31,524 nt of DNA from Micrococcales bacterium (GTDB lineage Bacteria > Actinomycetota > Actinomycetes > S36-B12 > UBA5976): positions 1-31,524 of the forward strand of contig JAHEEQ010000012.1 of assembly GCA_024640585.1 (NCBI GenBank), in the 5' to 3' direction. The notes beneath the pieces were generated by a model that ran no database searches, was not told the DNA's origin, and saw only the letters and a list, made by a program, of their open reading frames with translations. The position numbers and the translations under genes were made by a program. Below are positions 9,027-17,528 of the stretch, in pieces; the stretch's first letter is position 1; every line of letters begins with the position of its first letter.

Positions 9027-10417
9027 GGCTGCGTATTCTTCCCGCTCGCCCACTTTGTGAGGGCTTCCGCCACGCTCTCTAGACCGATTGCGCGGGATGC
9101 TTTGAGGTAAACAAGGTCTCCTGATTTGAGTTCAGATTTCAAGATATTTAGTGCGTCATCAATGGTTTCTACATATGCAGATTCGTTGTCCCATGAGCCT
9201 TCAAGCGATGCGCCCATTTGAATCAGTTTCGCACCTTTGCCAACCGCGATAAGTCGGCTTATATCTAGACGAACGCAAAGTCTGCCGATTTCATCGTGCA
9301 TTTCGGCGGCATCAGCACCAAGTTCGCGCATTTCCCCTAGTACTGCCCAAGTGCGGCGCTCCCCTGCCATTGCTTTAAGGGCTTTCAAACCAGCACGCAT
9401 CGATTCGGGATTCGCGTTGTATGCATCGTTTACCAAAGTGATTCCGTTTGGCAACTCGGTAACTTCCATTCGCCACTTTGAAACAGGATCTGCATTTGTA
9501 ACGGCATCGCAAACTGCGGCAAAATCTAATCCGAGTCCTAAACAGATGGCTACGACTGAAGCTGCATTAAAGGCTTGATGTTCTCCTACTGTTTTTAACA
9601 CAATCTGCTTTGTTATTCCGCCATACGAAATATCAAAAATTGGTTTTGCATCCTTATCTAGCTTTAGTTCCGAAATATGGACATCAGCATTGGCCGATTG
9701 ACCGAAAGTAATCGACTTTGCCAAAGTTTTATTTCCTAGATTTGCAACCAGAATCTCATCTGCAAATGCGACAGCAGTTCCAGTTGCCTTCAGGCGATTG
9801 AAAATCTCACCTTTTGCATTTGCGATATTTTCACGATTTCCGAGAAGTTCCATATGCGCAGAACCCACGTTTAAAACTGCTGCGACATCTGGTGCAGAAA
9901 TTTCACACAAGTAATCAATATGCCCAAGTCCGCGCATGCCCATTTCCAGAACTAGATATTTTGTGGATTCATCTGCTAACAAAATCGTGTTTGGCAATCC
10001 GATTTCATTATTGAAAGAACCAACTGGTGAAACAGTTTGCCCAAACTGATGCAATGTCGCAGCCAATAGATCTTTTGTTGAAGTTTTTCCACTAGAACCA
10101 GTTATGGCAATCACTTTAGTGTTTAAGTTATAGCGATGATATTTAGCCAATTTACCTAATCCGACTAAAGTGTCGTCGACGAGCAGGCTCAATTCTTCAA
10201 TCGGAGTGGAAACCATCGCCGCGACGGCGCCATTTTCGAAAGCCTCTTTCACAAAATCATGTCCATCAAATTTTTCGCCTTTTATAGCTACAAACAAATC
10301 CCCCGGCTTTACTTTGCGAGAATCAGTTTGAATTCCAGTTACGCATTCAGTGGCAGCGTCAATATATTCAATTTTCGCATTTGTGGCTTGGCCGAGTTCT
10401 GCTAAAGAATATTTCAT
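9023..10417 (-). CDS. murF: UDP-MurNAc-tripeptide--D-alanyl-D-alanine ligase MurF
   Basis: Cytoplasmic ligase that adds the D-Ala-D-Ala dipeptide to finish the pentapeptide. The 464-residue protein has an N-terminal MurE/MurF-like cap (TDSRKVKPGDLFVAIKGEKFDGH), the ATP loop GSSGKTSTK from residue 107, GSFNNEIGLP, LEMGMRGLGHI and NDAYNANPESM. The order and the SSGKTSTK wording separate it from MurE. The ATG overlaps the murE stop as ATGA and its stop overlaps mraY the same way. Confidence 0.98.
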   Translation of the reverse strand: MKYSLAELGQATNAKIEYIDAATECVTGIQTDSRKVKPGDLFVAIKGEKFDGHDFVKEAFENGAVAAMVSTPIEELSLLVDDTLVGLGKLAKYHRYNLNTKVIAITGSSGKTSTKDLLAATLHQFGQTVSPVGSFNNEIGLPNTILLADESTKYLVLEMGMRGLGHIDYLCEISAPDVAAVLNVGSAHMELLGNRENIANAKGEIFNRLKATGTAVAFADEILVANLGNKTLAKSITFGQSANADVHISELKLDKDAKPIFDISYGGITKQIVLKTVGEHQAFNAASVVAICLGLGLDFAAVCDAVTNADPVSKWRMEVTELPNGITLVNDAYNANPESMRAGLKALKAMAGERRTWAVLGEMRELGADAAEMHDEIGRLCVRLDISRLIAVGKGAKLIQMGASLEGSWDNESAYVETIDDALNILKSELKSGDLVYLKASRAIGLESVAEALTKWASGKNTQP

Positions 10418-11895
10418 GTCATGCTCGCTCTAAGAGCTTCAGCCAAAACCACCCGATCATCAAATGGCGCAATCACACCATTTATCTCTTGACCGCTTTC
10501 ATGACCTTTCCCAAGTACTATGAGGCAATCTCCAGGGTTCGCTGTTTTAACTGCATAGTGAATGGCTTCGAGTCGGTTTGCAATTTCTACTACTTCGGCT
10601 ACTGCGCGACCAGCTCCAAGCATCACTTCACTTCTGATAGCACTTGGATCTTCAGTGCGAGGATTGTCGTCAGTAACAATCACTAAATCTGCAAATTTAG
10701 ATGCATTTTCACCCATTGGAATTCGCTTATGTGGATCTCTGTCTCCACCGCATCCGAGAACCGCTATAACTTTCCCACTGGTGCATGTACGTGCAACAGT
10801 TATCGCACGTGCCACCGCATCAGGTGTGTGGGCATAGTCAACAAGCGCAACAAAATCTTGTCCCGATTCAATTCTTTCAAGGCGTCCTGGAACTTTGATT
10901 TCGCCGAAGTTTTTTACGAACTTGTGTAGATCTAACTTGAGCGCATTTGCAGAGGCAATAGCCGCAAGCGCATTTGCAATATTAAAGTCTCCCGGAATTG
11001 CCAATATGACTTTGACTTCGACATTTTTGTAGGCGGCGATAAATTGAGTTCTGCCATCCTGCAAAACTACAATTTCTCTCGGTTGCCAATCAGCGTTTGG
11101 ATTTGATACTGCGTAGGTGGTTACCGGAATTTGCGTAATCTTCGCCAACTCAAGCCCCCAAGCATCATCTATGCAAATTACAGCTACTTCGGCTCGCTCC
11201 TTTGTAAAGAGTTCTGCCTTTGCAGCGAAGTAATCGTTCATGTCTGCATGGAAATCTAAATGATCTTGCGTAAGACCTGTGAATACTGCAATGTCATACT
11301 TAATGCCATCGACTCTACCAAGCGTTAGTGCATGTGACGAAACTTCCATTACCAAGCTACGAGCACCATTTTGATGTGCAGCAAGCAAGATTGCATGCAG
11401 GTCTGTGGCTTCTGGTGTAGTCCTGGAACTCGCAATGGATTCTTCGCCCAATGAAATACCGATGGTGCCAACCAATAATGGGTTGTGATCGATTTCTGAA
11501 AGACCATTTGCAATCAAATTAGTAGTAGTGGTTTTACCGTTCGTTCCAGTTACGCCAATAGAAGTCAACTTACTCTGCGCATCTTGATAAATGAATTTAG
11601 CCAAAATTGCCATGTCGTGGCGAACATCTTCGCTCAAAATAATCTCAATACCACTTGGTGCTAGTTTTGCGCCAAGCGAATCAGTTAGAACTGCTACAGC
11701 TCCCAATGAAATCGCATCACTTAAGAATTCAATTCCATGCCGCTTAAATCCAGGAATAGCAGCGAAAATAAATCCTGGTTCTATATTTCGATGATCATGA
11801 GTTATTCCGCGAACCTGCAAATCTGAAACAGGGTTCGGCAAATCTGATTTAGCTAAAATCAGACTCAGAGAAATTGGGGTTAGTGATGGTTTCAT
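10414..11895 (-). CDS. murE: UDP-MurNAc-L-Ala-D-Glu--meso-diaminopimelate ligase MurE
   Basis: Cytoplasmic ligase that adds the third stem residue. The 493-residue protein has the ATP loop GTNGKTTTT from residue 117, EVSSHAL, a lysine in YFAAKAELF (Lys226, the likely carbamylated lysine) and DYAHTPDA. The amino-acid selectivity motif DNPR is at residues 410-413. DNPR is the known signature of meso-DAP enzymes, while lysine-adding enzymes differ there, so this cell probably has DAP-type peptidoglycan. It ends overlapping murF by 4 bases and starts 6 bases after ftsI. Confidence 0.98.
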   Translation of the reverse strand: MKPSLTPISLSLILAKSDLPNPVSDLQVRGITHDHRNIEPGFIFAAIPGFKRHGIEFLSDAISLGAVAVLTDSLGAKLAPSGIEIILSEDVRHDMAILAKFIYQDAQSKLTSIGVTGTNGKTTTTNLIANGLSEIDHNPLLVGTIGISLGEESIASSRTTPEATDLHAILLAAHQNGARSLVMEVSSHALTLGRVDGIKYDIAVFTGLTQDHLDFHADMNDYFAAKAELFTKERAEVAVICIDDAWGLELAKITQIPVTTYAVSNPNADWQPREIVVLQDGRTQFIAAYKNVEVKVILAIPGDFNIANALAAIASANALKLDLHKFVKNFGEIKVPGRLERIESGQDFVALVDYAHTPDAVARAITVARTCTSGKVIAVLGCGGDRDPHKRIPMGENASKFADLVIVTDDNPRTEDPSAIRSEVMLGAGRAVAEVVEIANRLEAIHYAVKTANPGDCLIVLGKGHESGQEINGVIAPFDDRVVLAEALRASMT

Positions 11896-11901
11896 AGCTC
11901 A

Positions 11902-13656
11902 TCACCAATCTAGCGGCAATCGGTTGGTTAATTTGCCAGTTGGAACAATTCGTAAACGTTGCAAGGCAAAAGTCATAACTTTTTTGAAAACCGGCGCAGC
12001 TACTTCACCGCCATAGTGACCATTCACTGGTCTTTCTAGCACCACTGAAACAACTAGTTTTGGCTTGTCAGCAGGTGCCATGCCAATGAATGATGCAACA
12101 TAGCCAGTATATTTTTGCTGAGCTTGACTGTAGTAAGAAGCGGTACCGGTCTTACCTGCGATGCGGTAACCCTTAATTTTCGCGAGTGGTGCAGTGCCTT
12201 CTGCAGACACAACACTTTCCATCATCAAGCGCACATTTCTTGCGACATCGGCAGAGACCACGCGATGGGTACTTGAAGCAGGAGTTGCTTCAAAACGACC
12301 TTCTTTGTCTGTAAAACCCGAAATCAGTTTTGGAACAACTCGAATGCCATCATTTGCAAAAGTTGCATAAATGCTGGTTGCCTGCAAAGCGTTCAAACTG
12401 TAGCCCTGGCCAAATGCCAAAGTAGGTTTAGTAGTACCAGACCAAGTCTCTGGTTTAGGCAATATGCCACTGCTTTCACCAGGAAAATTCAAACCAGTCG
12501 ATTGACCGATTCCAAAGGCCCGAAGTCCGTTGTAGAGCTGGTCGTCGGAAACTTTTTCGGCAGCCAAAATCGAACCGATGTTGGAAGAGACTGCCAACAC
12601 ACCTGTCAATGTAAGTTTGATGCGGCCATGTGGATCGTGATCCCTAAATGTTTTGTTATAGCGTTTAAGTTTCGCAGGAATAATCATTTTGCTTCGTGGA
12701 TTCAAACCACCTGATTCCATTGCAACCGCCATTGTGATTGCTTTACCAATACTTCCAGGTTCATAAGTATTTGTAATTACGCGGTTTCCCTGATTTTCGC
12801 GGCTAGAAGTATTTAAATCATTAGGATTGAAAGTTGGCGCAGTTGCCATCGCCAAAATCTCACCAGTTTGTGGATCCATAACAACTACAGTTCCACTTGC
12901 GGCACCAGTTTTTTTCACCTGAGCTGCAATAGCCTCTTGGGCAACCCATTGAATGTCTCGGTCAATTGTTAACTGAACATTGGTGCCATCAATAGACTCA
13001 GTAAAGACTTGGTCAGCAGTCGAGACACCTGGCACTACTGTGAAAGTTCGACTGCCATTGGTTCCAGCGAGAATGGAATTTAATAATTCTTCCACTCCAC
13101 TTTTCCCAGCTCCAGTACTATCGACATATCCGAGATAGTTTGCGCCAAGTTCGCCTTCAGGATAAGAACGATCTTGGCTACGTTCACTATAGATGCCTGG
13201 TAAACCAAGGGTTTCAATTTGATCCCAGGTAGTTGGAGTTACATTTCTTTTCACAACTACATAACGTCTTTCGCCGTTCAGACGAACCGCTAGATCCGCG
13301 GGATCTATATCCAACAAGTTTGCAAGTTTTCGTGCCTCGCCAACTGGATCAGTTACTAGGGTCTGGTCTGCAATTACATTTCGAGCATCTACAGTTACAG
13401 CCAACAACACACCATTGCGGTCAACAATTTGACCGCGAACAGCTGGAATGTCAACAGTTTGAGTTTTAGTCCCAGCATTTTGCAAAACTTCATCTGGTGA
13501 GACCATTGCTTGTACGCGAATCAAAGGTAAAGCAAGGCCGAAAAACATAAGAACGGCAATCAAACGCATTGATTTCACTCGCTTGTTCAGTTTCTGATTG
13601 CGAAATTCAACGTCTGACTGCTCAATTGGCTGCCGATTCTCAATTCGCGTATTCAT
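11902..13656 (-). CDS. ftsI: Septal class B penicillin-binding protein FtsI (PBP2/PbpB type)
   Basis: Transpeptidase that crosslinks septal peptidoglycan with FtsW. The 584-residue protein has a short cytoplasmic tail, one membrane anchor near residues 30-48, and a dimerisation domain with IPAVRGQIVDRNG. The penicillin-binding domain follows with the three active-site motifs: nucleophile Ser302 in GSIGK, SSN at 357-359 and KTG at 502-504. No PASTA repeat follows the transpeptidase domain. The first motif reads SIGK rather than the more common STFK, but it keeps Ser and Lys. Its ATG shares one base with the ftsL stop (TGATG). Confidence 0.97.
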   Translation of the reverse strand: MNTRIENRQPIEQSDVEFRNQKLNKRVKSMRLIAVLMFFGLALPLIRVQAMVSPDEVLQNAGTKTQTVDIPAVRGQIVDRNGVLLAVTVDARNVIADQTLVTDPVGEARKLANLLDIDPADLAVRLNGERRYVVVKRNVTPTTWDQIETLGLPGIYSERSQDRSYPEGELGANYLGYVDSTGAGKSGVEELLNSILAGTNGSRTFTVVPGVSTADQVFTESIDGTNVQLTIDRDIQWVAQEAIAAQVKKTGAASGTVVVMDPQTGEILAMATAPTFNPNDLNTSSRENQGNRVITNTYEPGSIGKAITMAVAMESGGLNPRSKMIIPAKLKRYNKTFRDHDPHGRIKLTLTGVLAVSSNIGSILAAEKVSDDQLYNGLRAFGIGQSTGLNFPGESSGILPKPETWSGTTKPTLAFGQGYSLNALQATSIYATFANDGIRVVPKLISGFTDKEGRFEATPASSTHRVVSADVARNVRLMMESVVSAEGTAPLAKIKGYRIAGKTGTASYYSQAQQKYTGYVASFIGMAPADKPKLVVSVVLERPVNGHYGGEVAAPVFKKVMTFALQRLRIVPTGKLTNRLPLDW

Positions 13657-14192
13657 CAGTTACCACTAACTAGAAAAGCTGCATCATCTGTAAGCATCTG
13701 AGATGTCTGTAATTGATCGCCACCACTCTTGGTCAATGCGATAGAACTGTGATCTAAAGTCTTTACGATGTTTGTTGTTTTACTCAACGCATTTGCAGCA
13801 ACTGGTTTACCGAGAATTTCACCATCTTGCAAACTTAGGAATACTGGTGTGTCCATCATGACCATACCAAGGTTTTCAGCACGTTTAGCCAAGGTCGCTG
13901 GTGCTGCCATCACCGTGATCTGTTGTTCAAGTGCTTGCGCTTGCGCGGATGATGTGCGGACTTCAAGCATCAACTGCTGTTCAGTAAATGCTCCTTGTGA
14001 AATTAAAGTTTGAATAAAAAGTTGTGCAACCACAATTATCGTTAACATTATTGCAACCAAGCCTTTGAAGCTTGCAGTGCCAAAACGATTTGTTGCAGAC
14101 TTCAGCACTTCGAGAGAAGGGCGAATTCCAGCAATTGGCTTTATTTCAGCCAAACTCTTGACGTTTGGGAGAAAGTCATCGAGAACACTCAT
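13656..14192 (-). CDS. ftsL: FtsL-like divisome protein
   Basis: A 178-residue protein in the ftsL position between rsmH and ftsI. It has a 42-residue cytoplasmic part and one membrane segment near residues 43-63 ([20 protein letters not shown]). A helical stretch follows ([22 protein letters not shown]), then the typical [15 protein letters not shown], where alignment of the coiled coil ends. This is the FtsL/FtsB layout; FtsL sequences are poorly conserved, so the call rests on position and topology. The tail after residue 120 is low in hydrophobics and probably extracytoplasmic and flexible. The ATG overlaps the rsmH stop as ATGA. Confidence 0.85.
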   Translation of the reverse strand: MSVLDDFLPNVKSLAEIKPIAGIRPSLEVLKSATNRFGTASFKGLVAIMLTIIVVAQLFIQTLISQGAFTEQQLMLEVRTSSAQAQALEQQITVMAAPATLAKRAENLGMVMMDTPVFLSLQDGEILGKPVAANALSKTTNIVKTLDHSSIALTKSGGDQLQTSQMLTDDAAFLVSGN

Positions 14193-15154
14193 GCTGCCAC
14201 CGCCCGAGTGATTGCTCGCAGCCGAACAGATCGAGCACGTGGATTTGATTCCACTTCCAGTTCAGTCGGTTTTTCATTACCTCGAACAATTAGTTCAAAA
14301 TCCGGCTTAAGCGGATCGATTGGTAGGTCAATTGGCGTAGTAGAAGTTGAAACCTTTGCGAATGCTTCTTTGACAATTTTGTCTTCTAATGAATGGTAAG
14401 ACAAAACTACAACTCGGCCACCAGTGTTCAATGCGCTTAGAGATTGTGGAATTGCTCTCTCGAGCACACGGAGCTCTGAATTAACTTCGATTCGCAATGC
14501 TTGGAAAGTTCGCTTTGCGGGATTTCCCCCAGTGCGCCTCGCAGCAGCAGGTATTGCGCCTTTAATTAATTCAACCAATTCAACTGTTGTTTCAATCGGT
14601 GCGGTTTCGCGGGCTTTCACAATTGCACTTGCGATGCGACTTGCAAATTTTTCTTCACCGAAGTGTGAAATTATTCGAGCAAGCTCGCCATGTGAATAAG
14701 TATTTAGAATCTCAGCAGCAGTTAATGACTCAGTTTTATCCATCCGCATATCAAGAGTTGCGTCTTGGTTGTATGAAAAGCCGCGTTCAGCAACATCAAG
14801 TTGCATTGAAGAAACCCCTAGATCAAAAAGAACTCCGTCAACAGATGGGATTCCAAGGTCAGCCAGCACATCAGAAATTTCGTCGTAAACCGCATGAACC
14901 AATGTGATTCGGTTTGAGTAATTTGCAAGCCGTTCACGCGAAATTGCAAGTGCGTTTTCATCGCGATCAATTCCAATAAGGCGCAGGTCTGGAAATCTCT
15001 CCAACATTGCAATGCTGTGACCAGCCAACCCCAAAGTTGCATCAATTACCACAGCGTTTGGGCGCGAAATTGCTGGAGCTAGCAATGCGATGCAGCGCTC
15101 AAGCATGACTGGTACATGCTTTGGCTCTGTAACGTTACTTGTTACCTGCTCCAC
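14189..15154 (-). CDS. rsmH: 16S rRNA (cytosine(1402)-N4)-methyltransferase RsmH (MraW)
   Basis: S-adenosylmethionine-dependent methyltransferase acting on C1402 of 16S rRNA in the decoding centre. Motifs are HVPVML near the N-terminus, the SAM-binding [33 protein letters not shown] and, near the end, [15 protein letters not shown] prefer the GTG at 15154 (321 residues), preceded by AGAAGG with a 9-base spacer. An ATG at 15184 gives 10 more residues but has no clear ribosome binding site. A 120-bp gap with a strong hairpin separates it from mraZ, while its end overlaps ftsL by 4 bases. Confidence 0.96.
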   Translation of the reverse strand: MEQVTSNVTEPKHVPVMLERCIALLAPAISRPNAVVIDATLGLAGHSIAMLERFPDLRLIGIDRDENALAISRERLANYSNRITLVHAVYDEISDVLADLGIPSVDGVLFDLGVSSMQLDVAERGFSYNQDATLDMRMDKTESLTAAEILNTYSHGELARIISHFGEEKFASRIASAIVKARETAPIETTVELVELIKGAIPAAARRTGGNPAKRTFQALRIEVNSELRVLERAIPQSLSALNTGGRVVVLSYHSLEDKIVKEAFAKVSTSTTPIDLPIDPLKPDFELIVRGNEKPTELEVESNPRARSVRLRAITRAVAA

Positions 15155-15206
15155 TCTTTCGACCCTTCTAGTTTTTAAATACATAAATGTGCGTATGAAT
15201 TTCGGT

Positions 15207-15254
15207 CCGCCACCGAGTCCGGTATCGGGGAAGTGATGCCGGGTTCGGTAACGG
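15207..15254 (-). promoter_or_regulatory. Large hairpin in the mraZ-rsmH gap
   Basis: Read on the minus strand, CCGTTACCGAACCCGG (15254-15239) can pair with CCGGACTCGGTGGCGG (15222-15207). Fourteen of 16 positions pair, two of them U-G, around a 16-base loop. No T run follows, so it does not look like a simple terminator. It starts 20 bases after the mraZ stop and ends 52 bases before the rsmH GTG. It could be a processing or stability element, or part of an attenuator; the role is unknown. Confidence 0.6.
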
Positions 15255-15274
15255 GCCGTAACTCACACTTGGTG

Positions 15275-15703
15275 CTAAATGTTTGGGAACACCTCCCCAT
15301 CGATATCGACAAAACCAGCTTCTGAATCAGCTAGGTATGTCTGCCAAGAAGCCGCATCCCAAATTTCAATGCGGGTGTCAGCGCCAATGACAATGCAGTC
15401 GCGATCAAGGTCAGCGAATTCACGAAGTGCGGGAGGCAAAGTGATTCGACCTTGTTTATCTGGCTGCTCGTCAGAGACACTTGAGAAGAAAGTTCTAGTG
15501 AATTTACGAACTTGGGCACTGGTTTGTGCGGCGGTGCGAAGCCGTTTTACGTATTCATCAAATTCGGCCTTTGGCCAAACCACAAGGCAACGTTCTTGCC
15601 CTTTTGTGATTACCAAACCTTCAGCGAGGAGTTCTCGGAATTTGGCGGGAAGGATTAATCGAGCTTTTTCATCGATGCGGGGGGTATGTGTGCCAAAAAA
15701 CAT
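15275..15703 (-). CDS. mraZ: Transcriptional regulator MraZ
   Basis: A 142-residue DNA-binding protein built of two AbrB-like halves. The first begins FFGTHTPRIDEKARLILPAKFR and the second carries DKQGRITLPPALREFA; the pair of R-[IL]-x-LPA/LPP motifs is the MraZ hallmark. MraZ is the first gene of most dcw clusters and binds short direct repeats upstream of itself, repressing or tuning the cluster. Here the start ATG follows GGAGGGCCAAG, and a run of four matching repeats lies 57 bases upstream, so self-regulation is likely. Confidence 0.97.
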   Translation of the reverse strand: MFFGTHTPRIDEKARLILPAKFRELLAEGLVITKGQERCLVVWPKAEFDEYVKRLRTAAQTSAQVRKFTRTFFSSVSDEQPDKQGRITLPPALREFADLDRDCIVIGADTRIEIWDAASWQTYLADSEAGFVDIDGEVFPNI

Positions 15704-15756
15704 CTTGGCCCTCCACTTCCCTCATTTGAAGGCTTCCCCACCCTCAACTGCCGCGA

Positions 15757-15784
15757 ACAATACTCCACTTTGCTCCCTTTGCAA
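15757..15784 (-). promoter_or_regulatory. Candidate mraZ/dcw promoter
   Basis: On the minus strand TTGCAA (15784-15779) and TATTGT (15762-15757) are 16 bases apart. Each matches four of six consensus bases. The element lies inside the MraZ repeats, as expected for autorepression, and would give a leader of about 45 bases. It is a weak match and should be treated as a candidate only. Confidence 0.35.
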
Positions 15785-15800
15785 CCATTTTCTTCCACTT
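15761..15800 (-). promoter_or_regulatory. MraZ operator: four 10-bp direct repeats
   Basis: On the minus strand the repeats read AAGTGGAAGA, AAATGGTTGC, AAAGGGAGCA and AAGTGGAGTA with no gaps. They share AA[AG][TG]GG at an exact 10-bp period, one helical turn. Known MraZ boxes are three or four TGGG-like pentamers spaced by 5 bases, which this matches. A fifth, degenerate unit (AAATGTAAAA, 15801-15810) may extend the array. The array overlaps the best promoter candidate for mraZ. Confidence 0.8.
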
Positions 15801-15849
15801 TTTTACATTTATTGGGGAAATCAACCCTGAGACTCCCCCAAATGGACAT

Positions 15850-15872
15850 AAAAAAACCCCGCCGAAGCGGGG
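15850..15872 (-). terminator. Rho-independent terminator after the DUF3040 gene
   Basis: Read on the minus strand, CCCCGC-TTCG-GCGGGG is followed by TTTTTTT. A 6-bp GC stem with a stable TTCG tetraloop and a T run is a textbook intrinsic terminator. It lies 17 bases past the stop of the DUF3040 gene and closes the DUF6504-dnaE2-dinB-DUF3040 unit before the mraZ promoter. Confidence 0.92.
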
Positions 15873-15889
15873 ATCTTTATAAAGGCTAG

Positions 15890-16249
15890 TTAAAAATCGC
15901 CTTCTCTGCGCCGGCGAAATCGTTCTTCGGCTTTCTTTGAGATTGAGGTCCGGGACTTCTTTTGCGATGGCTTCGCTGGACTATCGCTTCTATGAACCGC
16001 GGCCATGATGATTTCATAAAGCCCAAATAGCGCAGCGACAAAGCCAGCTACGCCTAAAAGTGGTTGATTCATACTTACCCCGACACCAATTAGGACAACG
16101 CCAAACAAGGTAATTAACGCAGCCAGGCCGCTCTTGGCAGATTTTGGTGTGGATTGTTTTCGCAAATTGGAGGCAAATCGTGGATCTTCAGCGTATAACT
16201 GACGTTCCATCTCATCTAGCATCCGTTGTTCACGGTCTGACAATGACAT
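15890..16249 (-). CDS. DUF3040 family small membrane protein
   Basis: A 119-residue protein with the family opening MSLSDREQRMLDEMERQLY, followed by EDPRFASNLR. Two membrane segments follow, near residues 42-58 and 64-84, then a basic Lys/Arg-rich tail (RRRREGDF). DUF3040 proteins are widespread in actinobacteria, often near dinB and the dcw cluster, and have no established function. A strong AGGAGGGG site precedes the ATG. The 35-base gap after dinB contains no terminator, so the gene is probably on the same SOS-driven transcript, though it may also be expressed separately. Confidence 0.93.
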   Translation of the reverse strand: MSLSDREQRMLDEMERQLYAEDPRFASNLRKQSTPKSAKSGLAALITLFGVVLIGVGVSMNQPLLGVAGFVAALFGLYEIIMAAVHRSDSPAKPSQKKSRTSISKKAEERFRRRREGDF

Positions 16250-16284
16250 TTGCCCCTCCTAGGGTAAGCGTAAATCAAGGTTCG

Positions 16285-17514
16285 CTAGTTGTCATCTGTA
16301 GATACGAGCCGGGCCGGGCGCACTGCCCCATCTCCAAAGCGGTCACTCGCCTTGTCCATAGCGCGTTCGGCTTTTTGCCATGCCACTTCGGCAAGACCAA
16401 GGTCGAGTTGCGCCCAAACTTCTGAGGCTTCAATCAATCCATCCACTTTCACACCAACTAGCCGAACTCGCACCCTTTGAAGGCGAAGTTCGTCAAACAG
16501 GCGTTTGATTGTTGAATAAATCTCAAAGGCAGTGTCCACCGCGCGATCAAGTTTTTTTGAACGAGTGATAGTTTTGAAATCGCTATAACGAAGTTTCAAA
16601 GTAATTGTGTAACCCGCAAGTGCTTGTTCGCGTAGTCGCTTTGCAACTTGCTCTGATAACTCAAGTAATTGTTTTAGAAGTTCTTCGTGGTCATCAATGT
16701 CAGTGTGAAAAGTGACTTCATTGCTGATGGACTTTTCGCGAGCTTCACTAATTACCAAACGGTCATCTCTGCCCCAAGATAATTCCGAAAGGTGATGCGC
16801 TAGTCCAAAACCAAGTGCTCGTTCCAAAGTGGAAACCGGCGTGTTTGCTACATCTGAAACTTTACGAAGCCCAAGGCGTAAAAGTTGTTCTTCGGTTTTC
16901 GGTCCAACTCCCCAAAGCGCACCTACTGGAAGTGGGTGCAGAAAATCAATTACGCGGTTAGGCGGCACAATCAAGCAACCATCTGGTTTGATTGCGGTAG
17001 ATGCAAGTTTCGCAATGAATTTGTTTGCTGCAATTCCAACTGAACAAGTAATTTTTTGTTCTTCTTCGACTCTTGCGCGAATATGTTCTGCGATAAAAGT
17101 TGGTGAACCAAGTCTGCGTTTTGCGCCACTTACATCTAAAAACGCTTCGTCGAGTGAAATGGCTTCAACTTCTGGTGTTACTTCAGAAAAAATCTCCATC
17201 ACAGCATCGCTAACTTCTGCGTAACGTTTGTGATTTGGCGAAATGACTGTGGCTTCAGGAGCCATTCTTTTGGCAGTCCCCATTGGCATTGCCGCATGAA
17301 CTCCAAGTGCACGAGCTTCGTAAGTCGCGCTTAGAACAACTCCGCGACCGCCTGAGCCGCCGATGATTACAGGTTGGCCGACAAGTTCTGGTCTTTCAAT
17401 TAACTCCACACTTGCATAAAACGCATCCATGTCGATATGCAAAATTGGAGTCTTTGAGTCATCGTCCCCGAAATTGAGTCTCGAGCGATCTTTCTCGATT
17501 GGTTTACGACTCAT
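16285..17514 (-). CDS. dinB: DNA polymerase IV (Y family, DinB)
   Basis: Translesion DNA polymerase of 409 residues. The catalytic acidic residues are intact: Asp28 in HIDMDAFYASVE, and Asp122 and Glu123 in SLDEAFLD, so it is not an inactive ImuB-type protein. A thumb with WGVGPKTEEQLLRLG and a little-finger domain (SNEVTFHTDI onward) follow. The C-terminal part has QLDLGL, which could be a weak beta-clamp-binding motif. It begins 14 bases after the dnaE2 stop. With the SOS box at the head of the operon, it is probably induced by DNA damage together with its neighbours. Confidence 0.96.
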   Translation of the reverse strand: MSRKPIEKDRSRLNFGDDDSKTPILHIDMDAFYASVELIERPELVGQPVIIGGSGGRGVVLSATYEARALGVHAAMPMGTAKRMAPEATVISPNHKRYAEVSDAVMEIFSEVTPEVEAISLDEAFLDVSGAKRRLGSPTFIAEHIRARVEEEQKITCSVGIAANKFIAKLASTAIKPDGCLIVPPNRVIDFLHPLPVGALWGVGPKTEEQLLRLGLRKVSDVANTPVSTLERALGFGLAHHLSELSWGRDDRLVISEAREKSISNEVTFHTDIDDHEELLKQLLELSEQVAKRLREQALAGYTITLKLRYSDFKTITRSKKLDRAVDTAFEIYSTIKRLFDELRLQRVRVRLVGVKVDGLIEASEVWAQLDLGLAEVAWQKAERAMDKASDRFGDGAVRPARLVSTDDN

Positions 17515-17528
17515 ATTCCTATCTTGTC

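Noticed and set aside
15279..15830. 183-codon plus-strand open frame across mraZ and its promoter
   Set aside because: The opposite strand is a clear MraZ with operator and ribosome binding site; this frame has no recognisable protein pattern.
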